64,000 bases of DNA from Nostoc favosum CHAB5714 (GCF_020829495.1 NZ_JAIVFQ010000002.1:247569-311568), one strand, 5' to 3'. Positions 10,842 through 20,261 are shown, counted from the stretch's first letter. Made by a program: numbers and translations. Notes: generated by a model from the letters alone, not told the origin.

Positions 10842-10976
10842 ATGCTACCTTTTAAGAAAAAAATTGTGACTGATGAAGCCATGCGTCCGGTAGCGGTGTT
10901 GATTGATTATCAGGACTGGCAGCAAATTGAGAAGATATTAGAAGCTCATCAATCACAAAAAAAACAGTTCCATTAA
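10842..10976 (+). pseudogene. Antitoxin-like fragment (Phd/YefM type)
   Basis: A 44-codon frame, starting MLPFKKKIVTDEAMRPVAV and continuing LIDYQDWQQIEKILE, resembles the N-terminal half of Phd/YefM-like antitoxins common in cyanobacteria (the VAVLIDYxxW core). It then stops soon after, shorter than the 70-90 residues usual for these antitoxins, and no toxin gene follows. Its 3' part overlaps, on the opposite strand, the end of the TIR gene. I read it as a truncated antitoxin gene; a short functional antitoxin cannot be excluded. Confidence 0.5.
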
Positions 10977-12822
10977 CTTTTTTAGCATCAACTGAAAAAT
11001 CAAAGTCTTTGAATATCTGATTTTTATCACCCCAAATAGACAGTTTGAAATTATTATTTTTAGTTCCAGGGTGGAATAAGCCTCCATTCTTTATACTTAC
11101 TAATGTATCTTTATTCCACTCTTTTGATGGATGTTTAAAATCATCGACAAGTACAATATTTGGAAAAAATTCTATGTTGTCTTGGAAATTAGCGGTTATC
11201 AAGCCAGTTATTAATAGTATGAAAGGTATGGCAATAGCAATTAAATAAACTTTACCTAAATAGGAATATTGTTCTATACGTTTGAGAGATTGAATTAATC
11301 CTATAGCTCCCCCGACAAAGGAACCCACTACTAACCAACCAATTGCTGCTTGTTCGATGCCAATTATCTTCAGTGGATATATAGTTAAGTCAGTAATAAT
11401 AATAAAGGTTGAACCAAGCAATGCCAGAATATTTAATATTTTTGGATGTGGAGGTCTGCCTAGATGTCTACAAAGTTCCCTCACGAACATTTCTACACCT
11501 CTACGCTTTTCTTGCTTATAGCCCTCAACAATCTTTCGAGACAGATTTGCTAAATGTGTTTCACTACGCAAAAATAGCCACTCTTCAAGATATTCGCTGT
11601 TGAATAAATAATCTTTTGTTATATCTGGATACTTATCACACTTGTCAATTAAATCAGAAACTGAGAAGACTTCCTCATTTTTAAACTTTAATTTAGTTGG
11701 GCCTAAATACTCCTCTAGTTCTTTGGTACGAAGCTCTCGACTAGCATTTAAAAAATCATTATCCTCTTTACTCAAGTTTTTTACTGCTGCCCATTTCTGT
11801 GCATTCTTTAACTCATCTCCACGCAAAAGGCACGATTCATCTTGATAGTTAGAAGCTAACCAAGCTGTTATTGCTTCTCTATAAAACTGTGGTCTTAGCT
11901 CGGCTAATTGCTTATTCACCCAGCTTTTGTCAAAAACTTTCTTATAAATACGGTTGTATACCTCTAAGTAAGCCTGTCGCTTAAGCACTAAACCTGTCAG
12001 CCGTAGTTCCATTTGTTCTAGACTGTCATCAGCTGGTATCCTCTCTTGTTGCAAGATTTGCTTATACAGTCCTAGCATCTGACCTGCTCGTTGTTCGTTC
12101 CTCAAAATGCGATCGCGTATCGTCCTCAAATGCTCCGGCTCATCCTGTGATTCCCAATTTTCGATGATGCGCGATCGCACCAATTCTTCAATTCCAGCCG
12201 CTTCTATATCAGCAGGGATGAGTTGACAAAGCTTCTGGGTAAGAAATGGTTGTCCACCAGTCCAAGTTAAAACCTCCTTCACCACATCCTGAGGATTACT
12301 AACTTTGCCCACTAATCCCTTAGCCAAAGGTTCAGCTTCCTGTAACTGAAAACCATTTAGTTCAATCGCCCGACTTACATCACCTAGCTCAACAGGTAAA
12401 ATTCTGGAAGTATCGGCAGGTGAATTCCATTCTCGCTGCTGAATCTGTTGTAAATAACCCCGCAAATCATAATTTAGTGGCGTACTCCAAGGGAAGTTGA
12501 CGCGAATGGGCAAAATCACTGGCTTATGCTGATCACTGGTATCCCGTAACTCTTTGGCCTGTCTCACCTCTTCTGTCACCATCTCGCTAGTTGCCGATCG
12601 CTCAGACAACAGCAACAAAAAGTAATCACACAGTTTTAATTCTTCATCAATGCGCTGAGGCCATTTTTCCCCCAAGCGAATACTCTCGCCCGCCATGAAT
12701 GCTTCGTGTCCAGCAGCTTTAAGAGCTTCATAAAAATTATGGGCAAGGCTCAAATCTGGATCTTGACTGCGATAGCTGATGAAAAACCTGGCACTTTTCC
12801 TGGCTGCTGGCAAAGTTGGCAT
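10852..12822 (-). CDS. TIR-domain membrane protein with STAND-type lid, no visible ATPase core
   Basis: The protein has 656 residues from the ATG at 12822 (a TTG at 12852 adds ten). Residues about 10-130 form a TIR domain: SARFFISYRSQD, an acidic helix and SERSATSEMVTEEV with Glu84/85 near the NADase glutamate position. Next comes the lid/winged-helix part of a cyanobacterial AAA-like STAND module (AIELNGFQLQEAEPLAKGL, WTGGQPFLTQKLC, RNRIIENWESQDEPEHLR-type), but no Walker A or B lies between. Two or three membrane helices follow (about 465-545), then a partial beta-rich domain starting DDFKHPSKEW. The last ~40 residues read antisense to the antitoxin fragment. TIR-STAND proteins often act in anti-phage defence or signalling; whether this one still works is unclear. 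Confidence 0.8.
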   Translation of the reverse strand: MPTLPAARKSARFFISYRSQDPDLSLAHNFYEALKAAGHEAFMAGESIRLGEKWPQRIDEELKLCDYFLLLLSERSATSEMVTEEVRQAKELRDTSDQHKPVILPIRVNFPWSTPLNYDLRGYLQQIQQREWNSPADTSRILPVELGDVSRAIELNGFQLQEAEPLAKGLVGKVSNPQDVVKEVLTWTGGQPFLTQKLCQLIPADIEAAGIEELVRSRIIENWESQDEPEHLRTIRDRILRNEQRAGQMLGLYKQILQQERIPADDSLEQMELRLTGLVLKRQAYLEVYNRIYKKVFDKSWVNKQLAELRPQFYREAITAWLASNYQDESCLLRGDELKNAQKWAAVKNLSKEDNDFLNASRELRTKELEEYLGPTKLKFKNEEVFSVSDLIDKCDKYPDITKDYLFNSEYLEEWLFLRSETHLANLSRKIVEGYKQEKRRGVEMFVRELCRHLGRPPHPKILNILALLGSTFIIITDLTIYPLKIIGIEQAAIGWLVVGSFVGGAIGLIQSLKRIEQYSYLGKVYLIAIAIPFILLITGLITANFQDNIEFFPNIVLVDDFKHPSKEWNKDTLVSIKNGGLFHPGTKNNNFKLSIWGDKNQIFKDFDFSVDAKKVNGTVFFVIDELLISSQFAASPDNQSTPLPDAWLHQSQFFS

Positions 12823-12852
12823 AATCGGCTCAATATCCAGAAATTTTGACAA

Positions 12853-13207
12853 ATTTGACTATTTTTTGCAATCAATGTAGAGAATCGAAGCTAGTCTCTA
12901 CCTGTTTCCACAAGTAATTCGCTAGTAGTCGATACACTATTTAGTCGGATTTTTACTTAGTGATTAATACTACTATATTCGTGTTGTTATCCTCTATATT
13001 AAGTTCTAGAAGTTTATGAGCCATAATTCAATTAGCTTGTGGCTATCTGTTAAAAAGGTAAGTAAAGTAGTTTTTAAAACACATTTATATAAATTTCTTG
13101 GTAAACAATTTTTTTCGGAGGGAGTTTACCTAAAAGTACTATCTAAAAAACTATACCAATAAACCAGTTTCCCTAAAAATTTACTTTTACCCATACCTTG
13201 CATCTAT
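12853..13207. other. Intergenic region, divergent promoters expected
   Basis: This 355-base AT-rich stretch separates the TIR gene (minus) from the histidine kinase (plus). A TTTTTTCGGAGGGAG segment lies near 13110. No ORF, hairpin with T tract or repeat copy was recognised. Promoters for both genes should lie here but none could be assigned by eye. Confidence 0.4.
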
Positions 13208-14353
13208 ATGACTTCACAATCTTCTCGCTCTAACAAAATTCTGGTTGTTGATGACTCTCCTGATAACGTGTTTTTGATCAAAACTATTTTGGAGGAAGAA
13301 GGTTACACCATTAGCACCGCAGAAAATGGAATTTCGGCCTTGGCAGAATTGAAAGCTTCTCCTTGTGACTTGGTTCTGCTGGATCTGATGATGCCAGATA
13401 TGGATGGGTACGAAGTCACCAAGCACATTCGTGGAGAGATGAAGTTGCCGCAATACATCCCCATATTGCTGATTACTGCACACGATGCGCCCAATGTCGC
13501 CCACGGATTAGATTTGGGTGCTGATGATTTTATCCGTAAACCTGTAACAGTAGATGAATTGCTGGCACGAGTGCGATCGCTCCTGCGTTTGAAGCATAGT
13601 ATGGATGAACGTGATGAAATTGCCCGCCAGCGAGAAGATTTTGTCTCCCGCCTCACCCACGATTTACGCACTCCCTTGGTAGCCGCCGATCGCATGTTAA
13701 TGCTATTTCAACAAGGTGCATTAGGAACATTATCACCGCAAATGCAGGAAGTAATCGCTATCATGGCCCGTAGCAATATCAACCTGCTTTCTATGGTGAA
13801 TACCCTATTGGAAGTTTATCGCTTTGAAGCAGGTCGCAAAAGTTTGGCGTTTCAACCAGTTAATCTGAGCCAATTGTTAGAGGAAGTGACTGGAGAATTA
13901 GCACCTTTAGCTCAAGACAAAGCACTGTCCCTAAATTTAGACTTTACTGAGGAGTCAAACACAAAAACAGTGATGGGCGATCGCTTAGAATTATATCGTC
14001 TATTCACCAATCTTATAGGGAATGCAATCAAATTTACCGATTCTGGGTCTGTTACTATTCGTTTAACTTCTCAACGCCAGTTTGATAAAAATAGTCAATC
14101 TCAGTTCTCAGGAAAATCTAATTCCGTTGAATATATTAGTATTGAGATAGCGGATACCGGCCCAGGTATTCCTGCTGAAGAACAAGCTACCATATTTGAA
14201 CGATTTCGTCAAGGTAGCCACAAGAGTTCTGGTAGTGGCTTAGGACTCTACCTTGCTCGCCGAATTGTCGAGGCACATCAAGGCATTATTTTGCTAAATT
14301 CTGAGTTGGGCAAAGGGAGTGTATTTATTGTCCTTCTACCCACTAAAAAATGA
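13208..14353 (+). CDS. Hybrid response regulator - histidine kinase
   Basis: This 381-residue cytosolic protein has an N-terminal receiver domain with phospho-acceptor Asp59 (LVLLDLMMPDMDG) and Lys111 (IRKPV), followed by a short linker and a HisKA domain with His151 (RLTHDLRTPL). The HATPase domain has the N box (FTNLIGNAIKFTD), G1 (DTGPGIP), F box (FERF) and G2 (GSGLGLYLAR). It has no membrane or sensor domain, so it probably relays a signal from another kinase through its receiver. Such REC-kinase proteins are common in filamentous cyanobacteria. No regulator gene is adjacent. The target is unknown. Confidence 0.95.
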   Translation: MTSQSSRSNKILVVDDSPDNVFLIKTILEEEGYTISTAENGISALAELKASPCDLVLLDLMMPDMDGYEVTKHIRGEMKLPQYIPILLITAHDAPNVAHGLDLGADDFIRKPVTVDELLARVRSLLRLKHSMDERDEIARQREDFVSRLTHDLRTPLVAADRMLMLFQQGALGTLSPQMQEVIAIMARSNINLLSMVNTLLEVYRFEAGRKSLAFQPVNLSQLLEEVTGELAPLAQDKALSLNLDFTEESNTKTVMGDRLELYRLFTNLIGNAIKFTDSGSVTIRLTSQRQFDKNSQSQFSGKSNSVEYISIEIADTGPGIPAEEQATIFERFRQGSHKSSGSGLGLYLARRIVEAHQGIILLNSELGKGSVFIVLLPTKK

Positions 14354-14545
14354 GAAAATTAGCAATTATGAATTATCGAATTTTTTACCCTCATGATTCA
14401 TAATTTATAACTTTCTTTATTACTCTCTACAAAAATTTGAAAATAAATGTTTCGTCTATAAATTAAAATACTAAAACTTCAGGAATAACCTCTACTGAAA
14501 TAGCAGCAATAATCATTAAATAAATATTTTTTATTGGACAAAACA

Positions 14546-15928
14546 ATGATTACTAATGAATTATCTAACGTTAGCAATATTATCCAGAATCAGCGTGAGT
14601 TTTTTAATAGTGGCAAAACTAAAGATGTCACTTTTCGCATTGAGCAGCTTAAAAATCTCAAGCAAGCAATTATTGAGCATGAACAGTCAATAGTCGAGGC
14701 ATTACAAGCAGATTTACATAAACCAGAAGTGGAGATTTACCTTACAGAAATCGGCGTCATCAAAGAAATCGATTATGCCATAAAGCACCTCAAAAACTGG
14801 ACTAAGCCCAAAAAAGCACCCGTTTCTTTTGATTTTTTTTCCTACTCGGCGAGAATTTATCCAGAACCGTTAGGGGTTGTTTTAATTATTGGGCCTTGGA
14901 ACTATCCATTTCAGTTAATTATCTCACCGTTAGTAGGTGCGATCGCAGCCGGGAATTGTGCAATTATCAAACCTTCAGAAATTGCTTCTCATACGTCTGA
15001 TGTCATTGCTAAGATTATTGCCAAACATTTTGACCCTGCTTATATCGCAGTGGTTGAAGGAGGTGTTGAAGCAAGTCAAAAACTACTTGCAGAAAAGTTT
15101 GATCATATCTTTTTTACTGGTGGCACAGCCGTCGGCAAAATTATTATGGCAGCAGCAGCAAAATATCTCACACCAGTTACTTTAGAATTGGGTGGTAAAA
15201 GTCCTTGTATCGTAGATAGTGACATTAATCTTGAACATACTGTCAGACGGATTACTTGGGGTAAATTTATTAATGCTGGACAAACTTGTATCGCCCCCGA
15301 CTACCTTTTAGTTAATAAAACAATCAAAAAAGATTTAATAGATGGGCTGGAAAAATGCGTAAAAGAATTTTATGGCGATAATCCAGCAAACAGTCCTGAT
15401 TATGCCAGAATTATCAGTCAAAAACACTTTGATAGGTTGGTTAACTTTCTCAAAGATGGTGAAGTTGTCATTGGTGGAGAAACTCAACCTTCAGAGCGTT
15501 ATATCGCCCCCACAGTGGTTGATAATGTCTCCTTAGAAGATTCTGTAATGCAGGAAGAAATTTTTGGCCCTATTCTACCCATCATTGAATATACTGACAT
15601 TGCAGAAGCGATCGCCTTGATTAACTCTAAATCTAAACCCTTGGCGTTATACTTATTTTCTCAAAACAAAAACCTACAAAATCAAGTTTTGCAGGAAACT
15701 TCCTCTGGCGGAGTTTGTATCAATGACACAGTGATGCAGGTTGGTGTCTCGTCTTTACCATTTGGTGGGGTGGGAGATAGTGGTATTGGCAACTATCACG
15801 GCAAAGCTAGTTTTGACACCTTTTCCCATAACAAAAGTGTATTGCAAAACTCATTCTGGCTCGATTTAAAATGGCGATACGCTCCATACCAGGGCAAATT
15901 GCCGCTAATCAAGAAACTCTTGGGTTAA
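14546..15928 (+). CDS. Class 3-type aldehyde dehydrogenase
   Basis: This 460-residue NAD(P)-dependent enzyme oxidises aldehydes to acids. It has the cofactor/oxyanion segment IIGPWNYPFQL, FTGGTAVGK, catalytic Glu about 214 (TLELGGKSP) and nucleophile Cys about 248 (GQTCIAPDY). The C-terminal FGGVGDSGIGNYHGKASFDTFSH is typical of fatty-aldehyde and class 3 enzymes. In cyanobacteria this group is linked to long-chain aldehyde oxidation (AldE-like); the exact substrate is inference. I use the ATG at 14546 rather than the TTG at 14534. It stands alone between the kinase and a minus-strand gene. Confidence 0.93.
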   Translation: MITNELSNVSNIIQNQREFFNSGKTKDVTFRIEQLKNLKQAIIEHEQSIVEALQADLHKPEVEIYLTEIGVIKEIDYAIKHLKNWTKPKKAPVSFDFFSYSARIYPEPLGVVLIIGPWNYPFQLIISPLVGAIAAGNCAIIKPSEIASHTSDVIAKIIAKHFDPAYIAVVEGGVEASQKLLAEKFDHIFFTGGTAVGKIIMAAAAKYLTPVTLELGGKSPCIVDSDINLEHTVRRITWGKFINAGQTCIAPDYLLVNKTIKKDLIDGLEKCVKEFYGDNPANSPDYARIISQKHFDRLVNFLKDGEVVIGGETQPSERYIAPTVVDNVSLEDSVMQEEIFGPILPIIEYTDIAEAIALINSKSKPLALYLFSQNKNLQNQVLQETSSGGVCINDTVMQVGVSSLPFGGVGDSGIGNYHGKASFDTFSHNKSVLQNSFWLDLKWRYAPYQGKLPLIKKLLG

Positions 15929-16002
15929 AGTCTATTATTTTCTCGTAGGACAAATCTAGCTCACCAGAAAATAGAATTACATGACTACGAGCATTTGAAT
16001 TG

Positions 16003-16401
16003 TTAAGATTGGGTTTGGCTTTTGAGAAAAAGATTTTCTGCACTCGGCAAAATAATTATTAGCCCCAAAAAGGCTTGGGCGATTGCTTCAGTTGTCCAGT
16101 TATGACTCACTACTACATTGAAGATGGACGAAAAAACCGTTAATCCAATCGCTAGCCAAAGTGCGATCGTAACGAAATTTTGTTTCCATGTTGGTTGCTG
16201 GCGAAGTCTATTTTGGCTTTGTAGTAAGGTTTGACGCCAAAACGGGGAGGTACTGAATATAGAGAACGTGTATAGCATTCCTGCCTCTATTAGCAGGATG
16301 GCTTTAAGGTTTGGAGTCATGTTAGGGTACTTAAGTGCGATCGCAGTTAAGCAAACTCCCGCAGCTAGATACAGTAGCGTAAACAAGGTAAAACGTCTCA
16401 T
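16003..16401 (-). CDS. Small four-helix membrane protein
   Basis: This 132-residue protein is not recognised. Four hydrophobic segments are visible: about 4-24, 33-50, 75-98 and 105-125. The N-terminus is basic (MRRF), and a positively charged loop (residues about 55-73) lies between helices 2 and 3. There are no motifs for transport or catalysis. It converges with the aldehyde dehydrogenase gene (74-base gap) and is followed upstream by a plus-oriented intergenic region. It is probably an inner-membrane protein of unknown function. Confidence 0.65.
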   Translation of the reverse strand: MRRFTLFTLLYLAAGVCLTAIALKYPNMTPNLKAILLIEAGMLYTFSIFSTSPFWRQTLLQSQNRLRQQPTWKQNFVTIALWLAIGLTVFSSIFNVVVSHNWTTEAIAQAFLGLIIILPSAENLFLKSQTQS

Positions 16402-16541
16402 GGTTTTTTCCTTAATTTTTAGTACTATCAGCTTTATTCGTGTTATCGATGTTTGCCACTGCTATTCTAAGACTATTTACCTGCTATCAACATCACCTTG
16501 AAAATTGTTTATCTCTAACTAAATTGAATAACTCCTAACTT

Positions 16542-17147
16542 TTAAATCCCAAAGGCATTACTGTAACGCTCCTCAGCCCAAGGTTCACCACGGCGATGGT
16601 AGCCATTACGCTCCCAAAAACCAAGTTCTTCAGCAGCTAAAAATTCCAAACCATTAATCCACTTAGCACTTTTCCAAGCGTAGAGGTGAGGCACTACTAG
16701 CCGCATTGGGCCACCATGTTCAGATGGAAGGTCTTCACCAAAGACTTTAAAGGCAAAGAAGTTTTCTTCGCGCATAAAATCTTCTATAGAAATATTGGTG
16801 GTGTAGCCGCCATAGCAGTGTTCCATAACGTGGGCTACTTTCGGGTCTAATTCAATCAGACTCATGAAATCTGTAACTTTAATGCCAGTCCATTTGACAT
16901 CGAGTTTAGACCAGCGCGTTACACAGTGGAAGTCTGCTGTGAATTCGTGTTGAGGTAGCGCCATAAAGTCTGACCAACTAAAGGTAGCAGGTTTTGCCAA
17001 ACCCCAAACTCGAAATTCCCATTCCTCAATGCTGACTTGGGGAGTTGCACCGTAAGTTAATACGGGGAAACCTTTAGCTAAGTGTTGACCAGGAGGGACG
17101 CGTTCCCCCTCTTCCTTCCCTGGTTTCTGAAAAAATTTTCCTAGCAT
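16542..17147 (-). CDS. Sulfite-oxidase-fold molybdopterin protein (MsrP/YedY-like)
   Basis: This 201-residue protein contains the oxidoreductase molybdopterin-binding fold: the ligand Cys in FHCVTRWSKLDVKWTGI (about 94-110), then CYGGYTTNISIEDFM and SEHGGPMRLVVPHLYAWKSAKW. The length and the lack of a dimerisation domain and signal peptide set it apart from true sulfite oxidase and exported MsrP. It probably is a soluble molybdoenzyme reducing or oxidising an oxo-sulfur or similar compound. No heme or membrane partner gene is next to it. Confidence 0.9.
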   Translation of the reverse strand: MLGKFFQKPGKEEGERVPPGQHLAKGFPVLTYGATPQVSIEEWEFRVWGLAKPATFSWSDFMALPQHEFTADFHCVTRWSKLDVKWTGIKVTDFMSLIELDPKVAHVMEHCYGGYTTNISIEDFMREENFFAFKVFGEDLPSEHGGPMRLVVPHLYAWKSAKWINGLEFLAAEELGFWERNGYHRRGEPWAEERYSNAFGI

Positions 17148-17453
17148 AGTTAGAGAAAAATAAGTTTTCTCAAGATGTGTACAAGCTTTTTTGCTGAGTT
17201 GCCAACAGCACCAGATGTTTGACTCTTTATATGATTACTCGATCGTTACTCATAAATGATAGGTAATGGGTAATGGATATTCCCAATTACTCACTACCAA
17301 TTTTTTCGATCTAATAAGCTTGTGTAGAGTATCTAAGATTCATAATGCAATCAAGAAAGCTAAAAAAAGCATTTATCTAGTGGTAAGAAGTTTGATTGGT
17401 GACTTTGGCAATCAAATCTATAGATGCTGTTCACGCTTTTCCTGAGTGGGAAA
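17148..17453. other. Intergenic region
   Basis: These 306 bases lie between the start of the molybdopterin protein and the end of rpmF, both on minus. A weak inverted repeat (GGTAATGGGTAATGG near 17262 and CCCAATTACTCACTACC near 17282) is the only structure seen. No gene was recognised. Confidence 0.35.
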
Positions 17454-17624
17454 TTATGATTCTTCTTCCTCTTCTTCAGCAGCTGGATATACAAATGTAG
17501 AACGTCCAGTCAAAATTGATTTGCCCAGAGAAAGGGCTTTTTGAGCTTCGACGACGGCTTTGTGCCTCCAGGTAGCTCGACGTTTATCTCGTTTTGATTT
17601 TGAAGTTTTCTTCTTAGGAACAGC
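17454..17624 (-). CDS. rpmF: 50S ribosomal protein L32
   Basis: This 56-residue ribosomal protein begins [20 protein letters not shown], the diagnostic L32 start, so I place the ATG at 17624; the frame is open ten codons further but those residues are not part of the family. After the basic N-terminal half, RSTFVYP precedes an acidic Glu-rich tail (AAEEEEEES), as in cyanobacterial L32. No zinc-binding cysteine pairs are present, so this is the C-minus form that does not need zinc. It lies alone. Confidence 0.95.
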   Translation of the reverse strand, partial: AVPKKKTSKSKRDKRRATWRHKAVVEAQKALSLGKSILTGRSTFVYPAAEEEEEES

Positions 17625-17740
17625 CATGTCAGCAGATATCGCGATTCTTGACAACCTTACTATTCTAGGCCATCCACTGACGCGAAGGACAACAGTAAAG
17701 GCAATTAATGAATTGCCCCTACTGAAAATAAGGGTTTCGG

Positions 17741-18208
17741 CTATTTTTTGGGTAAGTCCTGGCTATTTTCAAAGAAAAGTAGCGATCGCGCAGTTTTGTA
17801 GTAAGTCGCCCAATTTTGAGCATCGGGGCGCGATCGCCATTGGGGACGGCTGACTTCTAATGTCATAACTGGTGCGATCGCTCCATAATTTTGTACGGAT
17901 ACAATGATTGAAACATCTGTCACCAAGATATCTTGGTCGAAACTCCGTTGAGCAGATGCTCTAGCGGCTGCTTCCGCCCTCCTGAGAACGGTTTCGTAGT
18001 TTTCATCTGGCAGGCGGTCAATAGCTAGATCAACTCTAGCGGTGTAAGCTCGCACAACATGAGGTGCGATCGCTTCCGTCAAAAACCACGCAGGAACAGT
18101 AGATATGAGCAAAACTAATAAAGGAACTATCCGGATTCTTCCGGCAATTTGGCTAATAAATGAAAAGGGAGTGATCGATGATGGTAGGTGAGCAGAAATC
18201 TTGCTCAT
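17741..18208 (-). CDS. Cyanobacterial single-span membrane protein
   Basis: This 155-residue protein is not recognised as a named family. One membrane segment is visible at about 28-48 ([18 protein letters not shown]), followed by a soluble domain with a helical part ([17 protein letters not shown]) and a beta-rich part ([26 protein letters not shown]). The arrangement suggests a membrane-anchored protein with a periplasmic or thylakoid-lumen domain. It is upstream of rpmF in the same direction, with a 116-base gap. Confidence 0.65.
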   Translation of the reverse strand: MSKISAHLPSSITPFSFISQIAGRIRIVPLLVLLISTVPAWFLTEAIAPHVVRAYTARVDLAIDRLPDENYETVLRRAEAAARASAQRSFDQDILVTDVSIIVSVQNYGAIAPVMTLEVSRPQWRSRPDAQNWATYYKTARSLLFFENSQDLPKK

Positions 18209-18335
18209 GACCTTCTATCTCCTTAGTGATGATCTGTTATTGAAATTAGGTAAAAGGTATTTTCCGACTTATAAAGGTAATAAAAATTACATTTTAACTT
18301 AAGATTCGATCAGAATCACCTAGACTATAAGACAT

Positions 18336-18368
18336 CGGTTAGCTTTGTTTTTTTGGCAAAGCCAACCG
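18336..18368. promoter_or_regulatory. Perfect-loop hairpin upstream of the caspase-like gene
   Basis: CGGTTAGCTTTG (18336-18347) pairs with CAAAGCCAACCG (18357-18368) with one A-C mismatch, around a T-rich loop. It is 40 bases before the start of the caspase-like gene, so it would be in that gene's leader, or act as an operator between the divergent genes. Function unknown. Confidence 0.5.
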
Positions 18369-18408
18369 CAATTTTAAGACCAGCAAACAATAACTGACAA
18401 ATAGCGGG

Positions 18409-20259
18409 ATGGCAAATTACTGGGCGATCGCGATTGGCATCAATCAATATCAGTTATTTCAACCTTTAAGTTGTGCCCAAGCGGATGCTGAGGCACTAGA
18501 GGATTTTTTGGTGACAGATGCAGGTTTTCTCCCCAAACACTGCCTGCTGATGACGGATACTTCGCCGCCGATTGGGGATAGATCAACTTATCCGACTAAA
18601 AAGAATATTTTGCTGCTGTTTGAGGATTTGGCAGCGACAAGTTGGCAACCAGAAGATTATCTGTGGTTATTTTTTAGCGGTTATGCGGTCAACTACAAGG
18701 GCAAAGATTACTTGATGCCAGCAGAGGGCAACCCCGAAATGGTGCAAGAGACTGGCATAGAATTGCGATCGCTAATGCAAAGTCTGCAACTTGCTGACTT
18801 GAATGTATTGTTACTACTCGATATCAACCGCGCTTTTGGTACTCAAGCGGATGCTCCCGTTGGTGAAGAAACAATAGAATTAGCCCAAGAACTACAACTT
18901 GCGACAATTCTTTCTTGTCAACCAGAGCAATTTTCTCATGAAAGTAGCGAACTAGGTCACGGATTCTTTACAGCAGCTTTGTTAGAAGCTTTGCGTTCTG
19001 GTAATGGCAGTAATTTGGCAGATTTAGAAAGCTACCTAAGCCTGATCATGCCAAAATTATGTCACCACCACTGGCGTCCTGTCCAAAACCCTGCCACTAT
19101 CATCCCATCAAGGCAGCAGGTAATCTTGCCAAAATTGGCAATGGAAAGCGACTTGCAAGCAGAACCGGTGATTTATCCCGAAGAATCCTTTGCTGTTGCT
19201 CTTGCGGCTCCTCCCCTCGACGATTACCCTAAAACTTCAGCAGAACGGCGCAGATGGGGAGAAGCTACTGTGAACTCCTCCCAACAGGTGAAGGCTCGCA
19301 AGGTCGAAAAGTCTAAAGGTCAACAAGTCCAAGAGTCAGCTACCGGCTTAGTTTCCCAGCCAATGGCAGAAACTTCTTTAGGAGTGAATCCAAGCGGAAG
19401 ATTTATCCCCAATTCCTCTAAAGGTTACGTCTCTCGATTGCCATCGAATCAGCCAAGCATCCCTTTTTGGAAACAGTTTATTTTATGGGGCGGAGGCAGC
19501 TTGCTTGTAGCAGGTTTAATCGCCGTAGTTTTTCTCCGTAATCAAGAAACTTTTAAAATTAAGCAAATATCAAGCACATCACCTAATGCTACTGCAAGCG
19601 ATCGCACTCCACCAGTTAGACTTAAAAATCAATCTAGTGCCCAAATAACTTCTAGTTCCGAGTCAAAAAATCGGAATCAAGCAGTATTAGACCTGGCGAA
19701 AATGTCGCTTAGACAAACTCAAGCTAGCGATTTGAGCATGGCGATCGCAACAGCCCGGAAAATTCAACCCGGTGAACCACTTTACGATCAAGCTCAGGAG
19801 AATATTAAGATTTGGAGTCAGATGATTTTAGATTTAGCAGAGGGACGTGCTAAACAAAGACAGTATGCTAGCGCTATTGCTGCTGCTCGATTAATCACCA
19901 AAGATGAAGCTCCCTATGCCAAAGCACAAGCTGCAATTAACCTGTGGCGGTTAGAGGGCAAGCAGTATGTAAGTAACAAAACTCTTTTAGATGCAGCAAA
20001 TGCCTTAATCAAGTCTGGACAGGCATCTACCTACAATCGTGCGATCGAAGTTGCGAAAAAAGTACCACCAGATCAACCTGGCTTCGATACTGCCCAAAAA
20101 TCGATCAATAAATGGAGTGAGAAAATTTTAGACCTGGCCAAGCGTCGCGCCACCGAAGGAGAACTTAATACCGCAATTGCGACGGCTGCTTTAGTGCCAG
20201 AGGAGACAGGCGCTTACGAAGATGCTCAGGATGCCATCCAAAAATGGCAAAAAAAATAG
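18409..20259 (+). CDS. Caspase-fold (orthocaspase-like) protein lacking the His-Cys dyad
   Basis: This 616-residue protein begins with a peptidase C14 p20-like domain (residues 1-230): YWAIAIGINQY, the ALEDFLVT helix and FFSGYAVNYKGKDYLMP. The catalytic His of the usual SGHG is Tyr92, and the Cys of the usual DxC is Asn140 (LLLLDINRAFG), so proteolysis is not expected; it looks like a pseudo-orthocaspase. A low-complexity linker (280-350), a membrane helix (about 356-376) and a helical repeat region (about 405-616) follow. The repeats carry recurrent ILDLA...AIATA...W(S/Q)K motifs of about 50 residues. The domain order suggests a membrane-bound scaffold with the caspase-like part in the cytoplasm. 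Confidence 0.9.
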   Translation: MANYWAIAIGINQYQLFQPLSCAQADAEALEDFLVTDAGFLPKHCLLMTDTSPPIGDRSTYPTKKNILLLFEDLAATSWQPEDYLWLFFSGYAVNYKGKDYLMPAEGNPEMVQETGIELRSLMQSLQLADLNVLLLLDINRAFGTQADAPVGEETIELAQELQLATILSCQPEQFSHESSELGHGFFTAALLEALRSGNGSNLADLESYLSLIMPKLCHHHWRPVQNPATIIPSRQQVILPKLAMESDLQAEPVIYPEESFAVALAAPPLDDYPKTSAERRRWGEATVNSSQQVKARKVEKSKGQQVQESATGLVSQPMAETSLGVNPSGRFIPNSSKGYVSRLPSNQPSIPFWKQFILWGGGSLLVAGLIAVVFLRNQETFKIKQISSTSPNATASDRTPPVRLKNQSSAQITSSSESKNRNQAVLDLAKMSLRQTQASDLSMAIATARKIQPGEPLYDQAQENIKIWSQMILDLAEGRAKQRQYASAIAAARLITKDEAPYAKAQAAINLWRLEGKQYVSNKTLLDAANALIKSGQASTYNRAIEVAKKVPPDQPGFDTAQKSINKWSEKILDLAKRRATEGELNTAIATAALVPEETGAYEDAQDAIQKWQKK

Positions 20260-20261
20260 TA

